From positions 62,001 through 126,000 of IMG/VR virus record IMGVR_UViG_3300020204_000009: a stretch of 64,000 nt of DNA. The stretch is one strand, 5' to 3'. This document shows positions 43,150 to 52,408 of the stretch, piece after piece. This stretch comes from a virus. The notes under the pieces were generated by a model. The model was given only the letters and a program-made list of their open reading frames with translations. It was not told the DNA's origin and made no database searches. Within the stretch, counting starts at the first letter, position 1; each line of letters starts with the position of its first letter. The translations under genes were made by a program, and so were the position numbers.

Positions 43150-43446
43150 ATGACACAAGCAGATTCAATCAATAAAGGTGATAAATTCTGGTGCATCCAC
43201 CGGCGTCTGCCAAAGGCGATGCTCGGTACTGTCATCGTCATGACTGATGAACCCGGAAAGCTCGTTGGAATGGAATTCGAAGACTGCTTCGGAGGACATT
43301 CATGCGATGGTCGCGGGAAAGATGGTCATTGCTTATGGGTAGGCCCAGAGTATATGTTGACCGAAGATGAATATGCCAGCGAACAAGCTGCGAAGCAAGA
43401 AGTATCAGCTTACTCGGAATTACCAAAGGTCGTGCTGAAGTCCTAA
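43150..43446 (+). CDS. Unknown 98-aa protein
   Basis: A barrel-like N-terminus (GDKFWCIHRRLPKAMLGTVIVM) and a Cys/His/Gly loop (DCFGGHSCDGRGKDGHCLW) that could bind metal. No family recognised. GAGGATGTC precedes the ATG by a few bases. Confidence 0.55.
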   Translation: MTQADSINKGDKFWCIHRRLPKAMLGTVIVMTDEPGKLVGMEFEDCFGGHSCDGRGKDGHCLWVGPEYMLTEDEYASEQAAKQEVSAYSELPKVVLKS

Positions 43447-43448
43447 CG

Positions 43449-43458
43449 GTATATAAGA
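43449..43458 (+). promoter_or_regulatory. GTATATAAGA motif, possible -10 element
   Basis: GTATATAAGA lies 13 bases before ATG 43472 in a 25-base gap. Related GTATATAGAG copies occur at 21050 and 53062. Possible phage promoter element; distance to the start is short. Confidence 0.22.
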
Positions 43459-43471
43459 CCGGGGGATTTCA

Positions 43472-43960
43472 ATGTCTACTGCACCAAATGCACCGCGATG
43501 GCTCGATGATCCATCGGCACCAGCCACACCGCCAGCGGCTACGACCGAAGGCTACGATTATAAGCTCACATGGGCGGTCAAGTATCGAGATGGGGTCACG
43601 TTTGCTCAACGTACCAGTGAGCTAGACAATTCATCTGAATTGATCGATCACAAACGTCTCTGGATACTGCAGCTTCGGGATAAATCCGGTAAAGTCGTAA
43701 TAGCACAAGAATATCGCAAAGGCCAGATGCCGTTCTATCGCCGCCGCACAGCATTGCGTATAGGCGAAAACATCATCGAAGTGATTCACATTTTTGGATG
43801 GCGTTCCTTATCTGGTGACACCCACGTCGTTTTTGTGTATGAAAGCGATCTCCGCATTGAGATGGGTGATTTCCGGAAAGAGGGCGAGGTGACGACTCGC
43901 AACGAGGAATGGCAATATCCAATCAATTTCCGTGATATTGATGGAGTTATAGTAGAGTGA
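43472..43960 (+). CDS. Putative virion protein
   Basis: 162 residues. Pro/Ala-rich N-terminus, then strands (YKLTWAVKYRDGVTF, LWILQLRDKSGKVVIAQEY, DTHVVFVYESDLRIEMGDF). Reads as a beta-sandwich structural protein. Located before the neck genes; no family recognised. Confidence 0.55.
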   Translation: MSTAPNAPRWLDDPSAPATPPAATTEGYDYKLTWAVKYRDGVTFAQRTSELDNSSELIDHKRLWILQLRDKSGKVVIAQEYRKGQMPFYRRRTALRIGENIIEVIHIFGWRSLSGDTHVVFVYESDLRIEMGDFRKEGEVTTRNEEWQYPINFRDIDGVIVE

Positions 43961-43996
43961 TCCATCTAGCAAAAATATGCTAGGAGGACAACCGCC

Positions 43997-44530
43997 ATGA
44001 AATGGGTTCCATTCACCGTCCATATTAAGATCATTCCTGCAAATCCGAACAAGCGATTTGCTCACGTGCGAGATATGCAGAAAATCGCACATCTCGCCTA
44101 CGAGGGCTTGGAAACGCTCGTACCCGACACTATTAATATTGCTCAGCCCGGTGGTGGACAGCACCGTTCTTTCGGAGGCACCGATCGCGGAGGGAACAGC
44201 GGGCTGGTCCATGGTTGTGCTGTGAAGCCACAATTTGGTGAAACCCCAGCACAATTACAGATCACTGGGTTTTATAATTCTAGTGCCCAAAATATTCAAC
44301 CATATCCAGAACTCGAAAGAATTCACGCTGGTGAAGTTCTAAATGGTCCGAGTGCACATTCTTGGGATTCAGTCCCAGTGACGACTGTTGTGAACGAGGT
44401 CAAGGCCCTTAAGACCGCATTGGAGGGAGCCATCACAACTACTCTGCCGGGCGGCGTCACATTCAACATTTTCCGCCTCGAATATTCTGGTGTGATGTAT
44501 GGGGATCGTGGTTATCATTTCCCGATATAA
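43997..44530 (+). CDS. Putative virion protein
   Basis: 177 residues. FTVHIKIIPANPNKRFAHVRDMQKIAHLAYEGLE opens an alpha/beta domain; a Gly/His loop (GGGQHRSFGGTDRGG) follows and the C-terminus ends GVTFNIFRLEYSGVMYGDRGY. AGGAGGACAACC precedes the ATG. Unknown family; position suggests head-completion or neck region. Confidence 0.5.
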   Translation: MKWVPFTVHIKIIPANPNKRFAHVRDMQKIAHLAYEGLETLVPDTINIAQPGGGQHRSFGGTDRGGNSGLVHGCAVKPQFGETPAQLQITGFYNSSAQNIQPYPELERIHAGEVLNGPSAHSWDSVPVTTVVNEVKALKTALEGAITTTLPGGVTFNIFRLEYSGVMYGDRGYHFPI

Positions 44531-44539
44531 GAGGTCAAT

Positions 44540-44758
44540 ATGCGAATGGCACGAGAAGACGTATTACATATTCGTCAAATCGCTGCCTCTCACGGTCGTG
44601 AATTGACCCCCGATGAAGTAATAAATCTCATCAGGCTTATAAGACCAAACATAGAAATAGATAACGACCCTGGTTTGATTACATTATTGAGGCAATCGAG
44701 GCATAACGATGGCGATATTGGCCCCAGCGGATCTTCCGGCAGTTCTCAAGGTTCGTAG
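44540..44758 (+). CDS. Unknown 72-aa protein
   Basis: Short helical N-terminal part (REDVLHIRQIAASHGRELTPDEVINLIRLI) with an Asp/Gly/Ser tail. It overlaps the next gene by 50 bases. TAAGAGGTC ribosome-binding site. Function unknown. Confidence 0.45.
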   Translation: MRMAREDVLHIRQIAASHGRELTPDEVINLIRLIRPNIEIDNDPGLITLLRQSRHNDGDIGPSGSSGSSQGS

Positions 44759-45491
44759 CGAACCTATGAAGAAATTCGTCTTGTCGAAGATGGGCCATCC
44801 AATAACCGAAGTTGAAATCGCCGAAGATCAATGGGAAACAATTTTCAAGGTATCGGGCGATTTTATCGCCGGATATTTCCCAAGAGAGCAAAAGCTCGGC
44901 GTATTTTATACTACTCCACTTAGATCGACATATCCTCTACCGCAAGACGCATATTGGGTTCAATCTGTAAATTGGGACCCAGTAACGACCCGCATTGATG
45001 ATGTCTTTGGTGCGGGAAGTTTCTTATTCAATATTGGCAACATTTCTGGTGCCCAAAATGTTCTGTCTGACTATCATTTACTACAGTCATATCGCAAATT
45101 TAGCCAGAAGATTTTGGGGACTGAAGGGCATTGGGAAGTAATCGGAGAAGGCACAAGCAACGTCACAGACGATCAATTGTCGGCAAAAGATCAATTGATC
45201 CGATTATACCCAACTCCAAAAGGTGCATTCCCGGTTGTTGTGTTGTACATTCCGGTCGTGAATCATTTTCGCAGTCCACAGGCCAGAGCTATCTGTTATG
45301 ATATGATGCTGGCAGAAGCTAAGATTGCTGTTGGTAGTGCAAGAAGAAAAGTAGCCGGTATGCCGACACCAGATGGTGGCTCGATTAATTATGATGGATC
45401 GGATCTGGTTCAAGAAGGCGAAAAAATGAAAGAAGAAATCGTCAAACGAGCCATCGAATTAGGTGAACCATTAGGTCCACATATGTGGTGA
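44709..45491 (+). CDS. Neck protein, T4 gp13-like (tentative)
   Basis: 260 residues. VLSKMGHPITEVEIAEDQWETIFKVSGDFIAGYFP follows the start of gp13-type neck proteins (LGxPxxxVEL-x4-Q). The C-terminus has a helical region AICYDMMLAEAKIAVGSARRKVAG. Neck proteins close the packaged head and receive the tail. The order gp13-like, small proteins, gp14-like, terminator-like, sheath, tube supports the call. Confidence 0.55.
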   Translation: MAILAPADLPAVLKVRSEPMKKFVLSKMGHPITEVEIAEDQWETIFKVSGDFIAGYFPREQKLGVFYTTPLRSTYPLPQDAYWVQSVNWDPVTTRIDDVFGAGSFLFNIGNISGAQNVLSDYHLLQSYRKFSQKILGTEGHWEVIGEGTSNVTDDQLSAKDQLIRLYPTPKGAFPVVVLYIPVVNHFRSPQARAICYDMMLAEAKIAVGSARRKVAGMPTPDGGSINYDGSDLVQEGEKMKEEIVKRAIELGEPLGPHMW

Positions 45492-45495
45492 TCAC

Positions 45496-45987
45496 ATGGG
45501 TGCGGGTACACACCAATATCAATTAGAAATTCGCGGAAGCAACAAAGTTTTGGTTCCGGGATGCGAACCTTCATCCGCGTTGTCGTCGCGAACGTTATCC
45601 GCATACATGGCATCTAGACAAGGCTGCAAAAACGCATTAGTCGATTTAGATGATGCGTTGGCTGCTATTCCCGGTTCATCTGTTAAGATCGGATTCAATT
45701 TCAACAAAGGCGTGCGGCAGAAGTGGTTCGTGCTGCCTCCAATAGACCCAACATGCCCATGTGTACCGTATCCTGATTATTATAATATATTGCGTAATAT
45801 TCCTGGATCTGAATTGCCTGTGGAATCAGAATTCGATAGATGCGATTTAATAGGCATGGGCTACTGCCCATCTCCAGATTTCATGGACGTTGAACCACCA
45901 CCGCAAGACCCATATCAAGAAGAAGGGTCATTTCCTGCTGCTGGCGGTGTATTACCACCGGTACCACCATGGGCTGAGAAGACATGA
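45496..45987 (+). CDS. Unknown 163-aa Cys/Pro-rich protein
   Basis: Several cysteines in the middle (PTCPCVPYPDYY, RCDLIGMGYCPSP) and a Pro-rich C-terminus (PPPQDPYQEEG, PPVPPWAE). Between the two neck candidates, so probably a virion component. ATGA overlap with a 30-codon gene. Confidence 0.5.
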   Translation: MGAGTHQYQLEIRGSNKVLVPGCEPSSALSSRTLSAYMASRQGCKNALVDLDDALAAIPGSSVKIGFNFNKGVRQKWFVLPPIDPTCPCVPYPDYYNILRNIPGSELPVESEFDRCDLIGMGYCPSPDFMDVEPPPQDPYQEEGSFPAAGGVLPPVPPWAEKT

Positions 45988-46076
45988 ATCCAGAAGAAAT
46001 CGCTAGATTAATAACTGAAGACCCTGATTTGAATGTGGATATACGCGATAACAATTGGTGGGTAATAACAGTATAA
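45984..46076 (+). CDS. 30-codon gene in the neck region
   Basis: ATG 45984 overlaps the previous stop (ATGA) and opens MNPEEIARLITEDPD, ending WWVITV before TAA at 46074. Acidic helix and aromatic end look protein-like. Function unknown. Confidence 0.4.
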   Translation: MNPEEIARLITEDPDLNVDIRDNNWWVITV

Positions 46077-46120
46077 TCGGTTGGCTTGCCTTATCACAAA
46101 CATATCGTAGAGGACACGGT

Positions 46121-46741
46121 ATGATTCATAGATTTGGAATTTCACAAGGCGTTGGCGACGAGGCTTTCGACTCAGTACACGAAAGCTTTCGCTCTGATGT
46201 TGACCAACGACATACTCCTATAGCATTACATGATCCCGAATCTGCTGACATCAAATTGGCTCGGCGATTAGCCGACGAAATGATAAATGTTAGTGGGGCG
46301 GAGGTTAAGGTATATGTTCGTACTGAGAACAGTGATTATGATACGGTTTGGGATGAAGATGCGGACCCGACCTATTGGGCACCGATGCTGACTAAGGGAT
46401 TCTTTAAGCCCAAACCGATCGAGATGGAATTGAAGCGTTGGGGTGTCGATACTACCAACAAAACGGAAATTGTCTTCAGTCACCGACAGATTTATAACTT
46501 GCTTGGTGAGCGTATGCTTAGAGCCGGTGATGTTATTCAATTGCCGTTCAATGCTGTGCCAATAAGCCCAAAAAATTACCGCATCTTGAATGCGACACCC
46601 AGTGGTAATTTTAGATATATCTGGTTATATTTCACATGCCAGATAGAATTGCTCACTGCCGATGTCACCGTTCGTCCCGAGGCTGATATGCCGGATGAAG
46701 AACAGATTCAATCTGGTGGTCAATATAGGGAATCGTTATGA
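46121..46741 (+). CDS. Neck protein, T4 gp14-like (tentative)
   Basis: 206 residues from ATG 46121 (AGAGGA upstream). A helical N-terminus, then IEMELKRWGVDTTNKTEIVFS, LRAGDVIQLPFN and KNYRILNATPSGNFRYIWLYFTCQIELL, a pattern like gp14-type neck proteins (GDxIxxP, fxIxxV). Would bridge head and tail. ATGA overlap with next gene. Confidence 0.45.
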   Translation: MIHRFGISQGVGDEAFDSVHESFRSDVDQRHTPIALHDPESADIKLARRLADEMINVSGAEVKVYVRTENSDYDTVWDEDADPTYWAPMLTKGFFKPKPIEMELKRWGVDTTNKTEIVFSHRQIYNLLGERMLRAGDVIQLPFNAVPISPKNYRILNATPSGNFRYIWLYFTCQIELLTADVTVRPEADMPDEEQIQSGGQYRESL

Positions 46742-47031
46742 ACAAGACTAAATCACAATTGCAGATGGCTGACGAAGGATTTCGAGTATCAAACCATCGC
46801 TTTATGAATATGATTGCATCAGGGATCTCTGCATTGATCGCAGAAACTGTTCCTGGTCTTAAGCTGCAATATACCGGAAAATCTATTCGAGGTGACTCGA
46901 TATCGGCTGTGCTTATTGGAAAAATTCAGCTTGCTGATAAGGAGGAGCTTGATAGCACATCCGACAAAGTGCGAATAACGATGCAAGGGTTAAAAAACCC
47001 ATCAAACTTGCTCGCAACCATGAGAGAATAA
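46738..47031 (+). CDS. Unknown 97-aa protein
   Basis: A hydrophobic helix region (FMNMIASGISALIAETVPGLKLQY) and strands (ISAVLIGKIQLADKEEL). Between two neck/terminator candidates. No family recognised. Confidence 0.5.
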   Translation: MNKTKSQLQMADEGFRVSNHRFMNMIASGISALIAETVPGLKLQYTGKSIRGDSISAVLIGKIQLADKEELDSTSDKVRITMQGLKNPSNLLATMRE

Positions 47032-47032
47032 G

Positions 47033-47908
47033 ATGCCGGTTTACAATTTTGATAACGATTTCTCTGTTAAAGGCTCGGCGACGCAATCGTTGCCGTTTGG
47101 CTTAAAAGAGATACCGGCTGTACGGCAACTAAGTCATGCTGAAAGCGGACGAACCCCGCTAGACGGATCTGACCTACAGACATATCCAAATCATCTCGAA
47201 GAATTTCTACAGCCAGGATTTTGGTCTCTTGATTCTGCTATGAAGCAATATTGGTGTGGGATTCGGGTCCCGACCAAAGACTCATACCGCTTTATGCGTG
47301 TAAAGGTTGCCGGTGGTGATAAGAGCCTGCTGATCTGGGCTGATGATCTGAAGGAGGGGCGTGCCCGATTGCCTTTGGCGGCGATCAGCCGTGAAGGTCA
47401 CGAATTCAATCCAGAGAAATTTAGCCCTGCATATCATGCTATGACTGCTCGCTATCTGAGTCGTCGCGGCAATATGGCTGCTAAAATTTTTCGGCCTGTC
47501 CCGTTCTTGGTTGAGTATAAATTGATCATTTGGACGGAACGGAAGCGAGACGCTGAATATATCCTATATCAGATATTGACTCGTTTCAACCCTCTCGCTG
47601 AATTCAGGATGTTCGACGGGAAAATCGAGGGCAACGTGCAACTACGATATGGTGGATGTACGGATGCGAGTGATAAGGAAACAGGATTTGACCAGCATGC
47701 AAATGTACGTTATGAAATATCAACTACGGCAGAAGCTTGGTTGCCATTGCCGGAGAAGATTGTTCCGACCGTGCTTGGTAGAGTAGCCTTACTCAAGGAA
47801 AAATTAGGTGAGGTGCTACTTGCAGGGCTTGGGAGTTCAACAAGCAGTAATCAGTGGTTTGAACCGATTCAAGATCCGAACAAAGCACGTGAGATCGTAG
47901 CCCCATAA
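47033..47908 (+). CDS. Tail completion/terminator-like protein (gp15-type, tentative)
   Basis: 291 residues. FRPVPFLVEYKLIIWTERKRDAEYILYQILTRFNPLAEFRM resembles the core of T4 gp15-type proteins (PxxxxxxLxIwxxxxxDxxxIxxQILxxFxP). The C-terminal third is helical with a Ser-rich end. Gp15 caps the tail sheath and tube. Directly upstream of the small RG-family gene and the sheath. Confidence 0.5.
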   Translation: MPVYNFDNDFSVKGSATQSLPFGLKEIPAVRQLSHAESGRTPLDGSDLQTYPNHLEEFLQPGFWSLDSAMKQYWCGIRVPTKDSYRFMRVKVAGGDKSLLIWADDLKEGRARLPLAAISREGHEFNPEKFSPAYHAMTARYLSRRGNMAAKIFRPVPFLVEYKLIIWTERKRDAEYILYQILTRFNPLAEFRMFDGKIEGNVQLRYGGCTDASDKETGFDQHANVRYEISTTAEAWLPLPEKIVPTVLGRVALLKEKLGEVLLAGLGSSTSSNQWFEPIQDPNKAREIVAP

Positions 47909-47929
47909 GACATACACGGAGACAACCTA

Positions 47930-48178
47930 ATGGCACCTAAGAAAAAATCACATGTTGTGCGAATTTACAACAATTCGCGGCAAATGATACCGCTTCAGGC
48001 TCGTGCACCCGGTGCTGACTTTTTCACAAGTGAACAACAAGTGCGACTCGATCCTGGTAAAGATGTGCTTCTCCCAAAGAGCCATCTGCGGCGGGATCAA
48101 ATTGAAAACCTACAGAAGCGTGGGATGATCAAAGTCGTCTATGACAGCGAAGTTGCTGAAGAATTAGTAGCTTCCTGA
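47930..48178 (+). CDS. Small RG-family protein before the sheath
   Basis: 82 residues. NNSRQMIPLQARAPGADFF, RLDPGKDVLLPKSHL and QIENLQKRGMIKVVYD. Paralogous to the minus-strand protein at 32347 and related in its end to the first domain of the glycosyltransferase at 27396. Family function not known; position just upstream of the sheath suggests a virion-associated role. Confidence 0.6.
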   Translation: MAPKKKSHVVRIYNNSRQMIPLQARAPGADFFTSEQQVRLDPGKDVLLPKSHLRRDQIENLQKRGMIKVVYDSEVAEELVAS

Positions 48179-48232
48179 ACGCTCCGAGAAAAAATACGTC
48201 AAAGTCGATAAACGACAGATGGAGTATGACAG

Positions 48233-51091
48233 ATGCCAGTATACTTAAGTCCGGGCGTTTTCCCGCGAGAAATCGATCTGAGCGTGTTGCCAACGGCAGT
48301 GGGTCCACTTCGGCCAGCATTCATTGGTACTGCCAAGAAAGGGGCAATGAATCAGCCGTTGTTTATATCCAATTCTCAACAAGCCCTCGAAACATTCGGC
48401 GAACCGTTCCCCGAAAGTTATTTGATGTACGCAGTGCTTGCCTTCTTGGAAGAAGGTAATCAGTGCTACGTTATGCGGGTCGGTGTTGAATGTGAAGACG
48501 GGCAACCAGATGAACTATCTGACATCTGTATCGACACCTCTGGCGGTCGTGGGAAAGGCTGGGGACGAATTCCTCTTTTCACTGGCATTGATTACGGTCG
48601 TATCAATCTTCGCCAAATTTCTGCGGATAGCCCCGTAACGTTCCATAACGCTGACGTAGCTAATATCGAATACAACGATGTTGATGTGTCCGGCACACAC
48701 GGTCCAACTAACGCCACTCTCAACACCCTTGGGACCTATACCGGCGAGATCGATGACTCTTACGTCATGATTATCGCGTCGGCACCCGACGCTTCGGCAT
48801 TTGCATCAGTTCAAGGTGCCGCATTCCAAGTTATTCGAAATAGTGACGGTGAGGTTGTTGCCGAAGGCACGCTCGAAGACGGCAACGATGATGGAATCTC
48901 TGAATGGATTCCGATTGGTGATGGTTTGTCGGTTCGAGTGAACGTCACATCTGGCGTTTTGGACGAAAACGACACCTTCACTTTCACGGTGCAGCCAAAT
49001 AACCGTTCGTTCTCGGTGTCCGTTGAAGGTGGTTCGGCGACTGTCTACCAGATGCCGATTGCATCGTACACCACAGTTGACGACTTTGTTGCCGCGTTCA
49101 ATGCGGTGATTGTTGCTGGTGGTGAAGATTACTTGATGGTCGAATACACGCTGGAAGACGGCGATACCGTTATCCCGCAATTGCGAACGACCACCGCTGG
49201 CGAACGCATTCAAATTATAACTACCAGTGCGTGGGCGCAGGAAGTCGGAAGTCAACAATATGCATGGGATATTCCCCGCTCGTACTTGCTTGGTCTCGAT
49301 GCTGGCCTATATGCGATCACCACGCAAAATAACCGCGTCAAGATCAATGCTATTGGCCAATCCGCAACAAAGACCATCGAATTCAATGTGCCTGTTGGTC
49401 TGGGCCAGACTGCTGCTGCCATTGCGAATGTCATTGATCTGGCTGGTATCGTCGCAGGCGACGTTATTTGGGATTCGTTTGAATTGACCGTTCCGGGCGG
49501 CAACACCCACGTAGTGATTGTCACATCACCGGGGCATCAGTTTGATACACTCCATATGCAGGCCAGCTTCTCTAACCTCAAAACATTGCGGTTTGCGGAA
49601 GAATTGAACATTCCATATCCGTACAAGCGGGCCTACCGTGGCTTCAACGACAATCGGTTGACCTTACCAAATTCTGGCGAAGTTACCGCCGCAACGCCAT
49701 TGTCCTGCGAAACTGATCCATTTGGTGCTGATTGTGCGGCTGATACAGCCTACTTCCAGAATATCGTAGGATGGCTGGTCGCTCCTAGCCCCGGAACATG
49801 GGTCGAGGGTGCCTCTGCCACCTTGGAACTGTTCACCGAAGGATTGGGTGACTCCGCTGGTCGGTACAAGCTGACCATCAAAGACGCGAACAAGCAAGTT
49901 GTTGATATTGTTGAAGACCTGTCATTCGATAAACGAATCGATCGGTACATCGCCAACGTCATCAATGCAGGAACTGAATATGGCGGAACCAACGGTAACG
50001 CCTACATGAACTGGGAAGAACGTCCGGCGTTCTTGAACAACAACGTCAATGATCTCTCAACATTTGAAGTGCGGCAGCCGTCGCAACTCAATGAGAAAGA
50101 ATACCAAGGTCAGGAAAACGGTATTCCGACCGATCCAGCATTTTCTAGCGAATTGGATGCTGCGGTGATTGGTAATCCCGCCATCAGTTCTGGAATCTAC
50201 GCATTTCAGAATCCTGAAACGCTGGATATCAACCTGTTGCTCACACCCGGATTCTCAACTGGGGCTGTCATCGGAACGGCATTGCAAATGTGCGAAAGCC
50301 GTGGTGACGTGCTTTACATCGTTGACCCACCGTTCGGCCTCCGACCGCAACAAGTTGTCGATTGGCACAACGGTATGCTCCTTTCTGATCTCCAAGCAGC
50401 GATCAACAGCAGCTACGGTGCATTGTACTGGGGCTGGATTCGGGTGTTCGATCAGTTCACTGCCGATGAACTTTGGATTCCGCCGTCTGGACACATTTCG
50501 GCGGTCTTCTCGCGAACCGCTCGCGAAGCAGAGCAATGGTTCGCTCCTGCCGGTCTTCGCCGTGGTCGATTGCTCACCGCACTCGATGTCGAATACTCAC
50601 CGACACAGGGCGAACGCGACTTGCTATACGGTTCTGGCAATTCGGTTAACCCGATTGTAAAGTTCCCGCAAGACGGAATCACGGTCTGGGGTCAGAGAAC
50701 TCTCCAAAGATCTCAGTCGGCTCTAAATCGTGTAAACGTCAGAATGCTCTTGATCTATGTGAAGAAGAATTTGGTTCGCTTGCTCAGAAACTTCATCTTT
50801 GAGCCAAACGACAGAATTCTTTGGAGACAGGTCAAGGCGACGGTTGACCCATTCCTTTCTGACATCCAAGCTCGTCGTGGTCTGACGGCTTTCAATGTCG
50901 TCGTGGACGAAACGAACAACACGCCGGAAAGAATTGACCGGAACGAGTTGTGGGTTTCGGTCTTCCTGAAGCCAACGCGAGCCGTTGAATTTATCGTGCT
51001 GAACCTTGTGGTTCTCCGAACAGGAGCGAGCTTCTCTGCTGAAGAGGTCTTGGCTGCTGGCGGCATTGTGACTTCGGCAACAGCCGTATAA
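48233..51091 (+). CDS. Tail sheath protein, T4 gp18 family, long form
   Basis: 952 residues, against 659 in T4 gp18. The N-terminus MPVYLSPGVFPREIDLS and LRPAFIGTAKKGAMNQP, then YLMYAVLAFLEEGNQCYVMRVG, match the sheath family. The conserved C-terminal half includes IVKFPQDGITVWGQRTL, LNRVNVRMLLIYVKKNLVRLLRNFIFEPND and WRQVKATVDPFL. Residues about 130-480 hold long Thr/Ser/Val-rich beta insertions, which probably form extra surface domains. The protein contracts to drive the tube into the host. Codons are C-ending, suggesting high expression. GGAG is eight bases before ATG. Confidence 0.93.
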   Translation: MPVYLSPGVFPREIDLSVLPTAVGPLRPAFIGTAKKGAMNQPLFISNSQQALETFGEPFPESYLMYAVLAFLEEGNQCYVMRVGVECEDGQPDELSDICIDTSGGRGKGWGRIPLFTGIDYGRINLRQISADSPVTFHNADVANIEYNDVDVSGTHGPTNATLNTLGTYTGEIDDSYVMIIASAPDASAFASVQGAAFQVIRNSDGEVVAEGTLEDGNDDGISEWIPIGDGLSVRVNVTSGVLDENDTFTFTVQPNNRSFSVSVEGGSATVYQMPIASYTTVDDFVAAFNAVIVAGGEDYLMVEYTLEDGDTVIPQLRTTTAGERIQIITTSAWAQEVGSQQYAWDIPRSYLLGLDAGLYAITTQNNRVKINAIGQSATKTIEFNVPVGLGQTAAAIANVIDLAGIVAGDVIWDSFELTVPGGNTHVVIVTSPGHQFDTLHMQASFSNLKTLRFAEELNIPYPYKRAYRGFNDNRLTLPNSGEVTAATPLSCETDPFGADCAADTAYFQNIVGWLVAPSPGTWVEGASATLELFTEGLGDSAGRYKLTIKDANKQVVDIVEDLSFDKRIDRYIANVINAGTEYGGTNGNAYMNWEERPAFLNNNVNDLSTFEVRQPSQLNEKEYQGQENGIPTDPAFSSELDAAVIGNPAISSGIYAFQNPETLDINLLLTPGFSTGAVIGTALQMCESRGDVLYIVDPPFGLRPQQVVDWHNGMLLSDLQAAINSSYGALYWGWIRVFDQFTADELWIPPSGHISAVFSRTAREAEQWFAPAGLRRGRLLTALDVEYSPTQGERDLLYGSGNSVNPIVKFPQDGITVWGQRTLQRSQSALNRVNVRMLLIYVKKNLVRLLRNFIFEPNDRILWRQVKATVDPFLSDIQARRGLTAFNVVVDETNNTPERIDRNELWVSVFLKPTRAVEFIVLNLVVLRTGASFSAEEVLAAGGIVTSATAV

Positions 51092-51135
51092 TTTAACGGT
51101 CGATTGAAAGACTAAATCGAACGTAGGAGTAAAAG

Positions 51136-51723
51136 ATGCCAGGATTTAACGTTCAACCATTCGGCGGTGGTTATTCTGCCGAAGGACCGTCGAATACGGT
51201 TGAAGTGCGGCGTAAGCACCGTTGGGTTTTCGAAACCCTCGGTCGCGGTACGAGCACCTTCTCCCAAGCTGAACTGTTGGTGCTACAATCGGCGTCCCGG
51301 CCAAGCTTCAAGTTTGAAGAAACGGACATGCACCATAACCAAGAACAGGTATGGTTTGCTGGTAAGCAGAACTGGGACCCAGTTACCATGGTGTGGTACG
51401 ACGTTGAACAGTCACCCGATATTTCGCGTGGTATTTACCACTGGTTAGAAACCGTGGTGAACATGCAAAGCATCGCGGTAGCACACCCGCGATTCTACAA
51501 GAGAACCGCTTCGCTTATTCTGCTCGACGGTACTGGACAAACCACGGAACAATGGCAAATGTTTGGTACGTGGCCAGTAACGATCAACTGGCAGGAACTC
51601 GATTACACTTCGACGGACCTGATGACCTGCGAAACCACAATGCGATATGATCGTGCGGTCCGGACGTGCCTTCAGGCTCCAGGCCCGCAACCGATTTCGC
51701 CGAACTGCCCACAAGGGAGCTAA
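51136..51723 (+). CDS. Tail tube protein, T4 gp19 family (copy 1)
   Basis: 195 residues. MPGFNVQPFGGGYS, RRKHRWVFETLGRG, SFKFEETDMHHNQEQVWFAGKQNW and VTMVWYDVEQSPDISRGIYHWLETV fit the gp19 fold (R-R-x-x-x-F and D-P-V-T strands). Highly expressed by codon use. First of three tandem relatives at 51136, 51798 and 52409; this one is followed by a strong terminator and is most likely the major tube subunit. Confidence 0.85.
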   Translation: MPGFNVQPFGGGYSAEGPSNTVEVRRKHRWVFETLGRGTSTFSQAELLVLQSASRPSFKFEETDMHHNQEQVWFAGKQNWDPVTMVWYDVEQSPDISRGIYHWLETVVNMQSIAVAHPRFYKRTASLILLDGTGQTTEQWQMFGTWPVTINWQELDYTSTDLMTCETTMRYDRAVRTCLQAPGPQPISPNCPQGS

Positions 51724-51753
51724 GCTTCCTAATAACACGTTACGATTCTCAAT

Positions 51754-51786
51754 GGGACCTGCGATTGCATCAATGGTCCCGTTTTT
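51754..51786 (+). terminator. Rho-independent terminator after first tube gene
   Basis: GGGACC (51754-51759) pairs with GGTCCC (51775-51780), then GTTTTTG. The 15-base loop itself contains TGCGATTGCA. It lies between the first and second tube genes and would give the first tube gene its own high-level message. Confidence 0.6.
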
Positions 51787-51797
51787 GTAGGTATGTT

Positions 51798-52391
51798 ATG
51801 CCGGGCTTTTTAATTCCGAATACGCAGCCATGTAATGAAGGATTTAAGGGTCAATCTGTATATGAAGGTCCTGATCCTAACATGGAATATGCTCGTCGGA
51901 ACCGATGGATATTAGAGTTTCTCGAGCCATTTGGGGACATAAAAAACGGTATATTGCTCTATGCTCATAAATGCACGAGACCGACACCAGAAATCGAAGA
52001 AATTGAAATTCATCATGGACAAGATGTAATATATCGGCCAGGGAAGAATCGCTGGTATCCAATAGATTTCACGTTTTATGAAAAGGCTCCCGGAACTGGT
52101 GATGGCCCACCGACTGAAGACGAAACAGCCAGACGAATTTACGACTGGTGGGCTAGATCAATGATAAACCTCACTGAATCAAGACATGGAGAACTGGATG
52201 ACTATCTGAAATATGGCAACCTACAAATGCTCGATGGAAGCGGTATAGGCATTTGGGAATATCAATTATACGAATGTTGGCCGCTGAAAGTTTCTCCTTC
52301 TGATTTAGACTATGCAGATAGTAATATAGCAGAAATCACAGTAACTCTACGTTACAATAAAGCTAAAGAGTTCAATGCGCCGAAGCTATAA
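51798..52391 (+). CDS. Tail tube-like protein (copy 2)
   Basis: 197 residues from ATG 51798. It begins MPGFLIPNTQP, has YARRNRWILEFLEPFG, TPEIEEIEIHHGQDVIYRPGKNRWYPIDFTFYEKA and LYECWPLKVSPSDLDYADSNIAEITVTLRYNKA, colinear with copy 1 but diverged. Possibly a tube initiator or baseplate-proximal ring (gp48/gp54-like role). Codons are more A/T-ending than copy 1. Confidence 0.7.
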   Translation: MPGFLIPNTQPCNEGFKGQSVYEGPDPNMEYARRNRWILEFLEPFGDIKNGILLYAHKCTRPTPEIEEIEIHHGQDVIYRPGKNRWYPIDFTFYEKAPGTGDGPPTEDETARRIYDWWARSMINLTESRHGELDDYLKYGNLQMLDGSGIGIWEYQLYECWPLKVSPSDLDYADSNIAEITVTLRYNKAKEFNAPKL

Positions 52392-52408
52392 AGCTAGAGA
52401 GCAGTAAT

